Shown: positions 26,413-36,300 of the stretch, in pieces | Position numbering within the stretch: the stretch's first letter is position 1 | How the letters are laid out: each line of letters starts with the position of its first letter | Assembly (NCBI GenBank): GCA_965232015.1 | Contig: OZ246946.1 | Span: 372,001 to 436,000 of the forward strand | Direction: 5' to 3' | DNA from: JAJEAO01 sp963667635 | GTDB taxonomy: Bacteria; Acidobacteriota; Vicinamibacteria; Marinacidobacterales; Marinacidobacteraceae | DNA: 64,000 nt | Position numbers and translations under genes: made by a program | The notes under the pieces: generated by a model | Seen by the model: the letters and a program-made list of their open reading frames with translations, nothing else | Database searches by the model: none | Told to the model about the DNA's origin: nothing

Positions 26413-26731
26413 CTACAGCTCCAGCTCGGAATGGGAACCGAGACGCACCAGCCGGAGCGTCTCCGCGTCGGGCTTCCGGTAGATCAGGATCAGGTCAGGT
26501 TTCAGGTGGCGGTCGCGACGGGTGGCCCAGGGACCGACCAGAGCCTGATCCCGATGACGAGGCTCCAGGGGAACATCGTGCGCCAGAGCCGCAATCACGC
26601 CCCGGAGGAGTCCGTCCGGGGAGGACCCGTGACGGCCTCGGCGTTCGCGCCTGTAGTCGCGCCTGAACGGAACAACTGGAGGCCGGCGGGGATCGCCCTG
26701 CTAACTGCCTGGTGCGCTCAATCGCCCGCAT
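26413..26731 (-). pseudogene. YafQ/RelE-type toxin disrupted by a 37-nt insertion
   Basis: The start at 26731 encodes MRAIERTRQ. The matching body FRRDYRRERRGRHG...VIAALAHDVPLEPRHRD...LILIYRKPDAETLRLVRLGSHSELEL begins only at 26667 and in another frame. Together they read as a YafQ-type endoribonuclease. Between them lie 37 extra bases (26668-26704) that shift the frame and carry an in-frame TAG. The body has no evident start of its own except a GTG at 26598 that would omit the N-terminal third. The expected catalytic residues near the C-terminus are partly present (H in GSHSELEL). The gene overlaps the end of its antitoxin gene by 14 nt. Confidence 0.7.
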
Positions 26732-27203
26732 GCAGATCGTCGAAGAGCGCCTCGACGCCCTCGAATCGCGGCAGGTCGCCCTTGTCTGCTTCCTCCATCG
26801 CCTCGATCGTGGCGCGGTTCGGAATCAGCGGCGCGAATGGCAACGCCGTCTCCCGCGCCACGTCAGCCTGTGGATGAAGTCGCGTGAGCACCGAGAGTGG
26901 CGAGGCGCGCGGCTGACCCAGTTCTCCCGGTGGGGGCGGCGTGCGAGGGAGGAATACCGGGTGTATTCCGACCGATGCGCAACGAAGAGCGCCCCGGAGC
27001 GAAGCGGAGGGGCGCGTTCAGCCGGGATGCATCGCCGCTCGAATGCCGCGTGACTTTGTCCACAGGCTGACGTGGGCGAGAAAGAGTCGAACGGCGTCCG
27101 AGACGGTCAGACCCATGCCGTGCAGAACGTCGGTCGCCTCCTCCGCCACGGCCGGATCTACGCGAGTCTGGATCCGTCGAGGGGTTCTCGATTGCGTCGC
27201 CAT
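26718..27203 (-). pseudogene. RelB/DinJ-type antitoxin interrupted by a MITE-like element
   Basis: The N-terminal part (MATQSRTPRRIQTRVDP...VLHGMGLTVSDAVRLFLAH) and the C-terminal part (ARETALPFAPLIPNRATIEA...GVEALFDDLHAGD) form one RelB/DinJ antitoxin. They are in the same frame, split by 26864-27069. Removing the element and one ACGT target copy (210 bp) joins CAC GTG GCG without a frame change and gives a 91-residue protein. As it stands, translation enters the element and stops at about 27018, losing the toxin-binding half. The downstream toxin gene is also broken, consistent with relaxed selection. Confidence 0.85.
26864..27069. mobile_element. 206-bp MITE-like element inside an antitoxin gene
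   Basis: The ends are inverted repeats: CAGCCTGTGGA is perfect at both, and about 19 of 23 bases pair overall. The element is flanked by a 4-bp direct repeat ACGT (26860-26863 and 27070-27073). No transposase is encoded. Inside are two smaller hairpins (26951-26969 with arm GGAATAC; 26989-27015 with arm GCGCCCC) and a copy of the CCAGTTCTCCCGGTGGGGG motif at 26918-26936 that also forms the PKS linker hairpins. The target gene is intact when the element is removed in silico, which strongly supports a real insertion. Confidence 0.8.
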
Positions 27204-27381
27204 CGAGCCCCAGTCCAGGGCGCGACGCACGGAAGGTGCGAGAGCGGGTCCACGACCTCCCATGGGAACCTCGCCGACGCGGTCGCGCCGCCGGGCCGCG
27301 ATGTGTTATGCATCGGGTCGAGTCCCCGGCGCGAACCGCGCTCCGGGCGAGGGGCGCCGGAGACCGAAGGAGCATCCGCCC

Positions 27382-29154
27382 GTGCGCACCCTCCTCGTCC
27401 TCCTGTCCCTCGGGCTGCTCGCGGCGCCGGCGGGAGCGGCCCAGCTCGCCGCGATTCCCGGGGATCTCGACTTCGACTTCGGCCGGTGGCCGTACCCGCT
27501 GTACCAGGAGGTCACCGACCGGTTGGCCGAGCTGGAACGGGCCCACCCGAACCTCGCCCGCACCCACGTCATCGGCCAGACCCGGCAGGGACGCGACCTC
27601 GTGGTCCTCGAGATCACGAACTTCGAGACCGGCCCGGGTGAAGAGAAGCCGGGTCTGTGGCTCGACGGGAACATCCACGCCGTCGAGGTCACCGGGCGCC
27701 AACTCCTGTGGTACTTCGCGGAAGCCGCCCTCGCGAGCTACGGCTCGGATCCGGTCGCGACCCGAATGCTGGACACCCGCGCGTTCTACATCCTGCCCAT
27801 CTTCGACGCCGATGGGGGCGAGGCCGCGCTCACCCGGCATCCCGCCTGGCCCGGGCACCGGCCGGAAGAACACGCTGGAAGCGATCTCGACGGCGACGGC
27901 TACATCACGCAGATGCGGGTTCGCGACCCCGAGGGGACCCACTATCCGAGCCGGACCGACGAACGGCTCATGCTCCGGATCCGGACCCGCGACGGCGGCC
28001 GCTGGAACTTCGTTCCCACCGCTCTCGAGGAAGCGGAGGATTTCGAGAAGCTGGCGGCTCCCGAGGACCGCTACCGGGTGTACGCCGAAGGGGCGAACCT
28101 GACCCGCGAGGTGACCGACGAGCGCGAGGAGCCCAACTTCAACCGGAACTGGTCCGCCGAGTGGAACCGGAGCGAGCCGGGCGCCGGCCCCTACCCGTTC
28201 TCGCTGCCCGAAGTGCGAGCGGTCGCCGAGTTCATCACCTCGCACCCGAACATCTTCTTCACCTACACGATCCACTCCGGCGGCGGCGCCCGGAACTACA
28301 TCGTGCGCCCGCCGATGAGCCATCCGTTCGAATACATGCCGCCCGAGGACAACGACTTCTACACCCGGTTGGGGGCCATCTGGTCGTGGCTCTCGAAGGG
28401 CGGCGTGATGAACAACAACTGGTATGCGCAGGAGGTGAAGGCGGGGCGCTACGGCGAGACGATGCACGGGTTCTCGAACGACTGGGCCTATATGCAAGTG
28501 GGCATCCACAGCCTTCTGCCCGAGATCTCGGGCGCGGGTCGGGACTACGACGAAGACGGCTACGTGACCCAGTACGAGATCCTGCGGTGGGTGGATGAGG
28601 AGAAGGACGGTGTCCACTTCGCCCCGTGGACCGCCTACCAGCATCCGGAACTGGGTGAAGTGGAGATCGGCGGCTACCGCGGCCTGCCGCAGGGGGTGGA
28701 CGACCGTCTCGAATTCGAGAGCGGGATCCACTACCAGTACCTGATGGAGATCGCGGGGCGGTCCCCGCTGCTCGAGATCGTGGAACTGGATGCGGAGCCG
28801 ATCGCCCCCGGCGAGCACCGCGTGACCGCAGTCCTCCAGAATCAGGGCTATCTCTCGACCTACGTCACCCGCAAGGCCCTCGAGATCGCCCTCGACTACC
28901 CGATCCTCGCCGCGATCCGGGTCCGGGGCGGGGAGGTGAGCGACCTGCCGAGAGTGGATGCGGGCCACATCCTGGGGAAGCTGGCCTACATCCGCCGCTG
29001 GGGATCGGGCGCGGACGAATCGCGGAAGCAGGTCTCGTGGACGGTCAGGGGAGAGGGCCCGATGGAAGTCACGGTGGAGGCGTGGGCGAAGCGCGCCGGG
29101 CGCGACGAGCGGACCATCACCATCGAGGCGACCGACGGCGCCGCGTCCCGCTGA
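27382..29154 (+). CDS. Secreted M14 zinc carboxypeptidase
   Basis: The 590-residue protein has a short signal peptide (TLLVLLSLGLLAAPAGAAQ) and an M14 peptidase domain. The zinc ligands H99 and E102 lie in GNIHAVEVTG, H298 in YTIHSGGGARN, and the likely catalytic Glu381 in LLPEISGAG. FNRNWSAEW is the expected substrate-binding arginine segment. A C-terminal beta-rich region (about 480-590) is probably an accessory domain. The frame extends upstream, but AAGGAG at 27367-27372 and the signal peptide select the GTG at 27382. It should trim C-terminal residues from peptides outside the cell. The TPR gene starts six bases after its stop. Confidence 0.88.
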   Translation: MRTLLVLLSLGLLAAPAGAAQLAAIPGDLDFDFGRWPYPLYQEVTDRLAELERAHPNLARTHVIGQTRQGRDLVVLEITNFETGPGEEKPGLWLDGNIHAVEVTGRQLLWYFAEAALASYGSDPVATRMLDTRAFYILPIFDADGGEAALTRHPAWPGHRPEEHAGSDLDGDGYITQMRVRDPEGTHYPSRTDERLMLRIRTRDGGRWNFVPTALEEAEDFEKLAAPEDRYRVYAEGANLTREVTDEREEPNFNRNWSAEWNRSEPGAGPYPFSLPEVRAVAEFITSHPNIFFTYTIHSGGGARNYIVRPPMSHPFEYMPPEDNDFYTRLGAIWSWLSKGGVMNNNWYAQEVKAGRYGETMHGFSNDWAYMQVGIHSLLPEISGAGRDYDEDGYVTQYEILRWVDEEKDGVHFAPWTAYQHPELGEVEIGGYRGLPQGVDDRLEFESGIHYQYLMEIAGRSPLLEIVELDAEPIAPGEHRVTAVLQNQGYLSTYVTRKALEIALDYPILAAIRVRGGEVSDLPRVDAGHILGKLAYIRRWGSGADESRKQVSWTVRGEGPMEVTVEAWAKRAGRDERTITIEATDGAASR

Positions 29155-29160
29155 GAGGGG

Positions 29161-30456
29161 TTGTCGAGCCGGTTGCCGGGGACGGCCGCGGCGGTCGTCC
29201 TCGCCCTCGCCCTCTCCGCCGCCGCATCCGCGGCGCAGGAGGGCGCCGTTCCGGACCCGCCGACGGCGGGGATGGAGACGCCGGTCGCGGAGGCGATCGC
29301 CGCGCGCCGCCTGGCCGTGGCGTCAGCGCCCGAGTCGGCGTCGGCGTGGGGCGATCTCGGCCGCGTCCTCCACGCCCACGGCCTCGAGATGGAGGCCGCC
29401 GCGAGCTACCGGCGGGCGACGACGCTCGACCCGGCCGACTTCCGCTGGCCCTACCTGCGCGCCGCCGCGCTGCGCCATCTCCGCCCCCGCGCCGCGCTCG
29501 CGGCGGCGGGCCGGGCCATCGAGCTCGAGCCGGGCTACGCCCCGGCGCACCTGCTCGCGGCGGAACTGCTCGAGCGGGCCGCAGAGGCGGGTCCCGCCCT
29601 CGAGGCCTGGCGGGCTGCGCTCGCGGCGGCGCCCGACTCGGCGCTCGCCGAACTCGGCGTCGGGCGGATGCTCCTCGCCGCCGGGGAGATCGAGGCGGCC
29701 GCTCCCCGACTCGAGCGGGCGGCGGCGCTGGCGCCGCGGGCGCGGCCGGTCCAGGCGGAGCTCGCGCGGCTTCGTCGGCAGCAGGGGCGCCCGGAGGCGG
29801 CTCGCCGGCTCGCGGCGGCGGCCGGCGATCTCCCGGCGGACGTTCCGGTGGAGGATCCGCTCCTCGTGGAGGTCTGGGACACGGCGGTCTCGGTCCGCGG
29901 AATCGAGCAGCGCGCCCTGCGGGCCGAGGGGGAAGGTGACTTCGAGGGAGCGGAGCTCCTCTACGAGCGTCTGGCCGAGCAGAACCCGACGGCGCCCGAT
30001 GTCCACTTCAACCACGGGAACTTCCTCGTCCGCTCCGGACGTCTCGAGGACGCGGTCGCGCGCTTCGAAGCGGCGCTCCGGATCGCGCCCGATCACGTCC
30101 CGGCGCGGGTGAACCTCGGGAGCGCGCTCCTGCTGCTCGGTCGGCGCCACGATGCCGCCCGGCAGCTCGAGGCGGCGCTCGAACGGGATCCCGGGGACCC
30201 GGACGCCCACCGCACGCTGGCCGGCCTCCGCGCCTATCTCGGAGAGAACGAGCGGGCGATCCGGCACTTTCGCGCCGTCCTCGACCACGACCCGGGGGCC
30301 GCGGAGGTCCACCGGGACCTCGCCATCGTGCTCGCCGCGGAGGGACATTTCGAGAGCGCGTGGGAACACGTCGCCCGGGCGGAGGCGCTCGGCGCCCCGC
30401 CGCCCTCCGGTTTTCTCCTCCGCCTTCAGGCCGCTCACCCCCGCCCCGGACGCTGA
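29161..30456 (+). CDS. Secreted tetratricopeptide-repeat protein
   Basis: The 431-residue protein has an Ala-rich signal peptide (AAAVVLALALSAAASAAQ) and roughly eight TPR-like helix pairs, for example SAWGDLGRVLHAHGLEMEAA near residue 60, VHFNHGNFLVRSGRLEDAVA near 280 and VNLGSALLLLGRRHDAARQL near 316. TPRs mediate protein-protein contacts and no enzyme domain is visible. The TTG at 29161 is the only start that keeps the signal peptide, with GAGAGGGG immediately upstream. The six-base gap implies co-expression with the M14 peptidase. Confidence 0.8.
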   Translation: MSSRLPGTAAAVVLALALSAAASAAQEGAVPDPPTAGMETPVAEAIAARRLAVASAPESASAWGDLGRVLHAHGLEMEAAASYRRATTLDPADFRWPYLRAAALRHLRPRAALAAAGRAIELEPGYAPAHLLAAELLERAAEAGPALEAWRAALAAAPDSALAELGVGRMLLAAGEIEAAAPRLERAAALAPRARPVQAELARLRRQQGRPEAARRLAAAAGDLPADVPVEDPLLVEVWDTAVSVRGIEQRALRAEGEGDFEGAELLYERLAEQNPTAPDVHFNHGNFLVRSGRLEDAVARFEAALRIAPDHVPARVNLGSALLLLGRRHDAARQLEAALERDPGDPDAHRTLAGLRAYLGENERAIRHFRAVLDHDPGAAEVHRDLAIVLAAEGHFESAWEHVARAEALGAPPPSGFLLRLQAAHPRPGR

Positions 30457-30563
30457 TCCGCGGCGGGCCCCGACGCCGGATCCACGCCGTCGAGCTTGGT
30501 ATAACAAGGCGGAGTGGAGACGATGTCGGCCCCGCCTCGCCTCCGGCCGCCGGGGGGTGCGGG

Positions 30564-31487
30564 ATGACGACCGGTCGTCGGGCCCGCCCGGTTCCCCTCG
30601 AGATCCCGCCGCCCGACGCCACCGCCGAGGCCCGCCTGGGGGGCGATGTTGCCGTCACCGTACGCCGCTACGGCAACCCCGACGGCCCTCGGCTGCTGCT
30701 CAGCCACGGCAACGGGCTCGCCGTGGACCTCTACTACCCGTTCTGGTCCCTCATGCTGGACCGGTTCGATGTCATCGTGTTCGACCTCCGCAATCACGGT
30801 GCGAACCCGGTGGGAGACCTTGCGCAGCACACGATCCCGGCGCTCGTCCGCGACCTCGAGGCGGTCGGTCAGACCGTGGACCGCGCCTTCGGAGTGCGCC
30901 CCCGGGCGGGGGTCTTCCACTCGGTCTCGTGTCTGACCGCGGTTCTTTCCCCGTCCCTCGCCGTCTCGTACGCCGCGCTCGTGCTCTTCGACCCTCCGCT
31001 GACGCGGCCGGGCGCGGGGCGCCGGGCCTTCGAGTTCGCCTGCCACCAGGCGGCGGCGCGGACCCGGGTCCGCGCCGCCCGGTTCCGGAGCGCCGAGGAG
31101 TTCGTTGCCCTGATGGGCGCTCAGCCGGCGATGAAGCGCATCGGCCCGGAAGTGCTCCGCCTGCTGGCGCGCTCGACCCTGCGGGCGCTTCCGGACGGCG
31201 GGAGGGAACTCCGTTGCCCGCCCGAACACGAGGCGAAGATCCTGACGGCGATCCCGGGGTTCTCCCGGATGGTGGATGTGGAGTCGCTGCCCCTGCCCGT
31301 AAGGATCGTCGGCGCCGACCCGACCCTGAGGCACTTCTTCCTTCCTCCCTGCGACGTCTCGCGCGCCCGTTCGGTGGACTTCGAGTCCATCCCGGGCACG
31401 ACGCATCTCGCGCAACTGGAGAAGCCGGAGGCGTGCGCCCGGTCGCTGTTCGACTTCCTCCGCCGGATCGGTTTCAGCCCGTCCTGA
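30564..31487 (+). CDS. Alpha/beta hydrolase
   Basis: The 307-residue protein has an alpha/beta-hydrolase fold: RLLLSHGNGLAVDLYYPF for the oxyanion region, VIVFDLRNHGAN after strand 5, a nucleophile elbow FHSVSCL in place of the usual GxSxG, and a C-terminal GTTHLAQLEKP for the catalytic His. No signal peptide is present. ATG 30564 is chosen for its fit to the family. Its stop overlaps the convergent phosphopantetheinyl transferase stop by 14 nt. Proximity to the polyketide genes makes a thioesterase or offloading role possible, but the fold alone does not show it. Confidence 0.78.
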   Translation: MTTGRRARPVPLEIPPPDATAEARLGGDVAVTVRRYGNPDGPRLLLSHGNGLAVDLYYPFWSLMLDRFDVIVFDLRNHGANPVGDLAQHTIPALVRDLEAVGQTVDRAFGVRPRAGVFHSVSCLTAVLSPSLAVSYAALVLFDPPLTRPGAGRRAFEFACHQAAARTRVRAARFRSAEEFVALMGAQPAMKRIGPEVLRLLARSTLRALPDGGRELRCPPEHEAKILTAIPGFSRMVDVESLPLPVRIVGADPTLRHFFLPPCDVSRARSVDFESIPGTTHLAQLEKPEACARSLFDFLRRIGFSPS

Positions 31488-32199
31488 GCGCGTCGCCGGC
31501 GGTTCGTCGGTAGGCCAGCGCGGCCGCGAACCGGGGCTCTCCGAGATCCACGAGCCACCAGGCTTCGGACGGACGGTGCGGGAAGCGAAACTCGCCGGAT
31601 CGGGCGCCGCGAAGCATCTCCGGCGGGATCTCGAAGCGCGAGGGATTCAGCGAGAACCCGGTGCCGAGCGCCTTGATCAGCGCCTCCTTCAGGCTCCAGA
31701 GACGATAGAACCGGTTGACCTTCTCGCGCCCCCGGGCCGCGGCGAGCGCCCGCCGTTCCGTCGGGCCATAGACGCTGTCTCCGATTCCGTCGAAATCCCG
31801 GTCGGCAACGCGCTCCTCGACGTCAACTCCGAGCCGCTCGCGCTCGGCGAACGCGATGAGGCCGTGGCTGCCGCTGTGGCTCACATTGAAGCGGATCGGG
31901 GCGCGGATCCCGTTCACGCGGGCGAAGGGCTTGCCGTGCTCCCGATAGCCGAACGACAGTTCGGAGTTCTCGCATCCCAGCCGCTGGCACAGATTCATCC
32001 GGAGTGCGGCCCGGCAGAGCGCGAACTGCCGGCGGGCGCGGTACACGAGGAACCGGTTCCACCGGCGGCGCTCCTCTTCGTCGAGCAGGGTGAGCGCCCG
32101 CGCCTCCCGCTCCTCGTGCGGGCGGAGATCCACATGGAGGATGAGCGAGACGCCGTCCTCCCGCCACGGACTCCACCAGGGGTCGCCCCCGGCGGTCAT
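31474..32199 (-). CDS. 4'-phosphopantetheinyl transferase, Sfp type
   Basis: The 241-residue protein carries the Sfp signatures FNVSHSGSHGLIAFA near 113, LGVDVEE near 131 (magnesium-binding acidic residues) and FYRLWSLKEALIKALG near 175 (the WxxKEA motif). It transfers the phosphopantetheine arm of CoA to carrier-protein serines. The polyketide synthase starting 1.2 kb away contains six ACP domains in this window that need this modification, so it is the natural candidate activator. Its ATG overlaps the stop of the upstream phosphoesterase gene (ATGA), so both are read from the intergenic region shared with the PKS. Confidence 0.9.
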   Translation of the reverse strand: MTAGGDPWWSPWREDGVSLILHVDLRPHEEREARALTLLDEEERRRWNRFLVYRARRQFALCRAALRMNLCQRLGCENSELSFGYREHGKPFARVNGIRAPIRFNVSHSGSHGLIAFAERERLGVDVEERVADRDFDGIGDSVYGPTERRALAAARGREKVNRFYRLWSLKEALIKALGTGFSLNPSRFEIPPEMLRGARSGEFRFPHRPSEAWWLVDLGEPRFAAALAYRRTAGDALRTG

Positions 32200-33047
32200 C
32201 GCGCCGCGCCCGCCCGCCGCGCCACCGCGACCTCCCGCAGGTAGGCGCCGATCCCCCGGCGCTGGTCCCAGTGGCGCGGATAGCCCAGCGAAACCTCCTG
32301 GAACGGAACCCCGTCGAGCCACCGGACGCTGCGGATGTGGAGGTGGCCGTACACGACCGCGCAGGCATTGAAGCGCCGGTGCCAGCCGCGCGTCCTCTGC
32401 GTTCCGCACCACGGCGTGAAGCGGGGGGTGAGCGGCAGCACGGCGTGATCCTCCTCCAGCGGGAAGTGGTTCACGAGAACCTTGGGGATCGCGGGCGGGC
32501 AGGCGGCGAGCCGCTCCGCGGCGTCGGCGCAGCGCGCCGCGCACCACGACTCCCGATCCGGGAACGGGTCGGGGTGCAGCGCGATCTCGTCGGTGCAGAC
32601 GTTGCCCGTCTGCCGCGCCCAGGGGATCACCTGGTCGCGCGCGACGTGTCCCGGGCGGAAGCTGTAGTCGTAGAGGAGGAAGAGCGGCGCGATCAGGACC
32701 GGCCCCTCCCGGTGGTCGAAGACGGGGTACGGGTCCTCGGGCGTGAGGACCCCGTGGCGGCGCGCGATTCCGACGAGCTTCTCGTAGAGGGCGGCTCCGC
32801 GGAGCGGCGCGGCGCCCGGCACCGTCCACAGTTCGTGGTTCCCGGGCACCCACACGAGCTGCCGGAACTTCGCGGTCAGGGTCCGGAACACCCAGTCGAG
32901 CCGTTGCGCGCCGTCGGTGATGTCCCCGGCGAGGATCAACCAGTCGTCGGGATGGGCGGGAAGGTCCGCGAGCGCCTCCCGGTTCGGCGGAAAGGAGACG
33001 TGGAGATCCGACAGCGCCCACAGTCGCGGGCTCGAACGGGGGGGCAT
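32196..33047 (-). CDS. Calcineurin-like metallophosphoesterase
   Basis: The 283-residue protein has the metallophosphoesterase motifs ALSDLHVSF (D-x-H) near 11, LAGDITDG near 39, VPGNHELW near 68, LVNHFPL near 190 and YGHLHIRS near 235. Substrates in this superfamily range from nucleotides to phosphoproteins and phospholipids and cannot be chosen here. Similar phosphoesterase and Sfp gene pairs occur in other bacteria (family knowledge from memory). The gene is divergent from the PKS and translationally coupled to the transferase gene. Confidence 0.85.
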   Translation of the reverse strand: MPPRSSPRLWALSDLHVSFPPNREALADLPAHPDDWLILAGDITDGAQRLDWVFRTLTAKFRQLVWVPGNHELWTVPGAAPLRGAALYEKLVGIARRHGVLTPEDPYPVFDHREGPVLIAPLFLLYDYSFRPGHVARDQVIPWARQTGNVCTDEIALHPDPFPDRESWCAARCADAAERLAACPPAIPKVLVNHFPLEEDHAVLPLTPRFTPWCGTQRTRGWHRRFNACAVVYGHLHIRSVRWLDGVPFQEVSLGYPRHWDQRRGIGAYLREVAVARRAGAAR

Positions 33048-33365
33048 GGGCGCAGTCTCGCCTGAATTCTAGGGGGTCGGTCCGCAACGCCGCCGCTCGC
33101 TCAGGCGGCGCTCCACCGGGGGATTCCCGCCGGCGGCGCGCGCCTGCCGGGCCGTCTATGGTGGCGCTGTCCCTCTGCCATACTCCGGAAGACGCAGCGT
33201 TCGCACGTTCCCCGAGTCCGATCCCATGAGGCGTTTTCCCCCGCAGGTGAGTCCGCCGGCTCGCCGGTTCGCGCTGCCGGATCCCGTCCCCGGCCGGCCG
33301 CCCGCCATCCCGCGCTCCGGGCCGCCTCCCGTCGGGGCGCGGTCCCGCGCCGGAGCGTAGCGGCG
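33048..33365. promoter_or_regulatory. Divergent intergenic region upstream of the PKS
   Basis: This 318-bp region separates the minus-strand phosphoesterase/transferase pair from the plus-strand PKS, so it should hold promoters for both. It is very GC-rich and no convincing -35/-10 pair or operator could be read. GGAG at 33352-33355 serves as the likely ribosome site for the PKS ATG. No small gene is recognised in it. Confidence 0.45.
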
Positions 33366-36300
33366 ATGCGCAACGCGGGAGGGCGCGGGAGAGCGCGGGG
33401 CCTCCGGGGCGCGTCGGAAGAGGCCGAGGGCCCGTCAGGCCCCCGGTTGGGAACCGAGGGTCGCCTGCGGGAGATCATCCGCCACGAGATCGGGCGCGCG
33501 CTCGACCTGCCCGGCCCGGCGCCCGCGGATGTCGGCTTCTTCGCGCTCGGGGGCGACTCGGTTCAAATGGCGAAGCTGCGGACTCGCCTGAACGAGCGGC
33601 TCGGCGGGACGCTTCGGCTCTCCCCGACGGCGCTGTTCGACTATCCGAGCGCCTCGTCCCTGGCGCGGCGGCTGGTGCGGGGAACGGCGGGCGACGCGCC
33701 GGAGGCGGGTGCGGGGGACTCGACCGACGGGGTTGCGGTCGTGGGGATGGCCTGCCGTTTTCCCGGAGGCGAGGGGCTCAACGGGTTCCGGAAGCTGCTC
33801 GAATCCGGCGGCGATGCGGTGGTGGAGGGCGAGCCGGGCTCCGGCACGGGACGCGTGGGGACGCTGTTCGCGGACCGTCAGGAGGGGCCGGACCCCCGGC
33901 GCTTCGGGGCGTTCGTGTCGGGCGCGGATCGGTTCGATGCGGCGTTTTTCGGGATTCCGGATGCGGAAGCGCACCTGATGGACCCGCAGCACCGTCTGCT
34001 GCTGGAAGTGAGCTGGCACGCGCTCGAAGACGCCGGGATTCCTCCGGAGTCGCTTCGGGGGACGCGAACCGGCGTCTTCGCCGGGGTGGGCGCGAGCGGC
34101 TACCGGGATCTCGTGCCCCGAGGGCGGCGGACGAGCGTTTACGCGGTCACCGGGAGCAGCGCGAGCACCGCGATCGGCCGCATCGCGTTCTGTCTCGGCC
34201 TCGAGGGGCCGGCGATCGCGGTGGACACGGCGAGTTCCTCGTCGCTGGTCGCGGTGCACCAGGCCGTGTCGGCGGTGCTCCTCGGCGACGCGGAACTGGC
34301 GCTCGCCGGAGGGGTCAACGTGATCGCGAGCGGGGCGCGGACGGAGACGTTCGCGGCCGGCGGGATGCTGTCCCCGCACGGGAAGTGCCGCTCCTGGGAC
34401 GCGCGCGCGAATGGGTATGTGAGGGGCGAGGGCTGCGGCATCGTGGTGCTGAAGCGCCTTTCGGCCGCGGTGGCGGCGGGCGATCGGATCCTGGGCGTGA
34501 TCCGGGGCTCGGCGGTGAATCAGGACGGCGCGAGTTCGGGGCTGACCGCGCCGCGGGGGCCGGCGCAGGAGCGCCTCATCGAAGCGGCGCTGGCGCGGGC
34601 GGGCTGGGACCCGGTGGAGGTGGACTACCTCGAGGGCCACGGTTCCGGGACGCCGCTCGGGGATCCCGTTGAGGTCGGGGCGGCGCTCGCGGTCTATGGG
34701 CGGGGGCGGGACCCCGCGCATCCTCTGCTGCTGGGCTCCGCGAAGGGCAACGTGGGCCATCTCGAGGCGGCGGCGGGCATCGCGGGTCTGATCAGGGTGC
34801 TGCTGGCGATCGAGACGGGACGGCTGCCCGCGCAGGTCCACTTCGAGGAGCCGAACCCGCGGGTCCCCTGGGCCGAGCTCCCGGTTCGCGTCGTGACGGA
34901 GTCGGTTGCCTGGCCGAAGGGGCGAACCAGGCGGGCCGGCGTGAGTTCGTTCGGGCTCTCGGGCACGAACGCCCACGTTCTCGTCGAAGGAAGCGCCCCG
35001 GTGGAGTCGGCCGCTCCCCGGGAGGCGGCGCCGGAGGACCGTGAGCTCGTGCTGCCGCTCTCGGCGAAGACGCCGGGGGCGCTCGCCCGTCTGGCGGGCC
35101 GCTACCGGTCGTGGATCGGCGAGCGGGAAGGGGCGGGGCTCGTGGACCTCGCCTGGACGGCGGCGGTCGGCCGCAGCGCGCTCGAGTACCGGGCGGGAGT
35201 GGCGTATCGGGACGAGAGGGAACTCCTCGACGGGCTCGCAGCGGTGGAGGCGGGCCATCGAAGCGCCCGGGCGGAGCCCGCTCCCACGGTCGCCTTCGTG
35301 TTTCCCGGACAGGGAGGCCAGTGGCCGGGGATGGGGCGGACGCTCTACCGCAGCGAACCGGCGGTGCGGGAGGTGTTCGATCGCTGCGACGCGGTCTTCC
35401 GGGAGGAGTCCGGGGAAGCCCTGCTGCCGGTGATGTTCGGGGCGCCGGATGCGTCAGGTGATCTGGACGCGACAGCGTGGACCCAGCCGGCGCTCTACGC
35501 GCTGGCTTGCGGCCTCGCGGCGCTCTGGCGGGAGTACGGCCTCCGTCCGGCCGCCGTGCTCGGCCACAGCGCCGGGGAGGTGGCGGCGGCCCAGGTGGCG
35601 GGGATGGTCGGGCTGGAGGAGGGGATGCGGTTCGCGACCCGCCGGGGGCGTCTGATGGCGTCGGTGCGTTCCGGCGGAGCGATGGGCGCCGTGTTTCTCA
35701 CCGCGCTCGAGGTGCAGCGGCGGGTTCCGGAACTGCAAGGCGGCGAGCGGGCGGAGGGGTTGGCCGTGGCCTCCGACAACGGCGGCCACCAGGTGCTCAG
35801 CGGTCCTCGCCCGCTGCTCGCGGGGGTCCTGGAGCGCCTGTCGGCCGAGGGGGTGCGGACGGCGATGCTCTCGATCAGCGAGGCGTCGCACTGCGCGCTG
35901 ATGGACCCGATTCTGGACCGGATCGAGTCGGCCGGGGCCGCGCTCCCGGCGGTGGCGGGGGCGGTCCCGTTCGTGAGCAGCATGACGGGCAAGGTCATCC
36001 GGGATCCCGAAGCGCTCGACGCCGGGTACTGGCGGCGTCAGATCCGGACTTCGGTGCGCTTCGCCGCGGCGGTGGAGACGCTCGCCGATCTCGGCGTGCG
36101 GATCCTCGTGGACCTGGGGCCGCGCGGCCGGACGGCCCTCACGGCGAGCGGCGCGTGGCCGGGCGGGACGGCGGCTGCCGTGGCGGTCCCGACGCTCGCC
36201 GGTCCCTCGGCGGCGGAGGCGGGCGCGGCGGAGGCGCTGGCGCGCGCGTGGGAATCGGGAGCGCCGGTTCCGCTGCGGGCGCTGTTCGGCGAACGGCGCG

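Noticed and set aside
33048..33365. Riboswitch or operator upstream of the PKS
   Set aside because: No conserved RNA motif or convincing dyad was seen in this GC-rich region.
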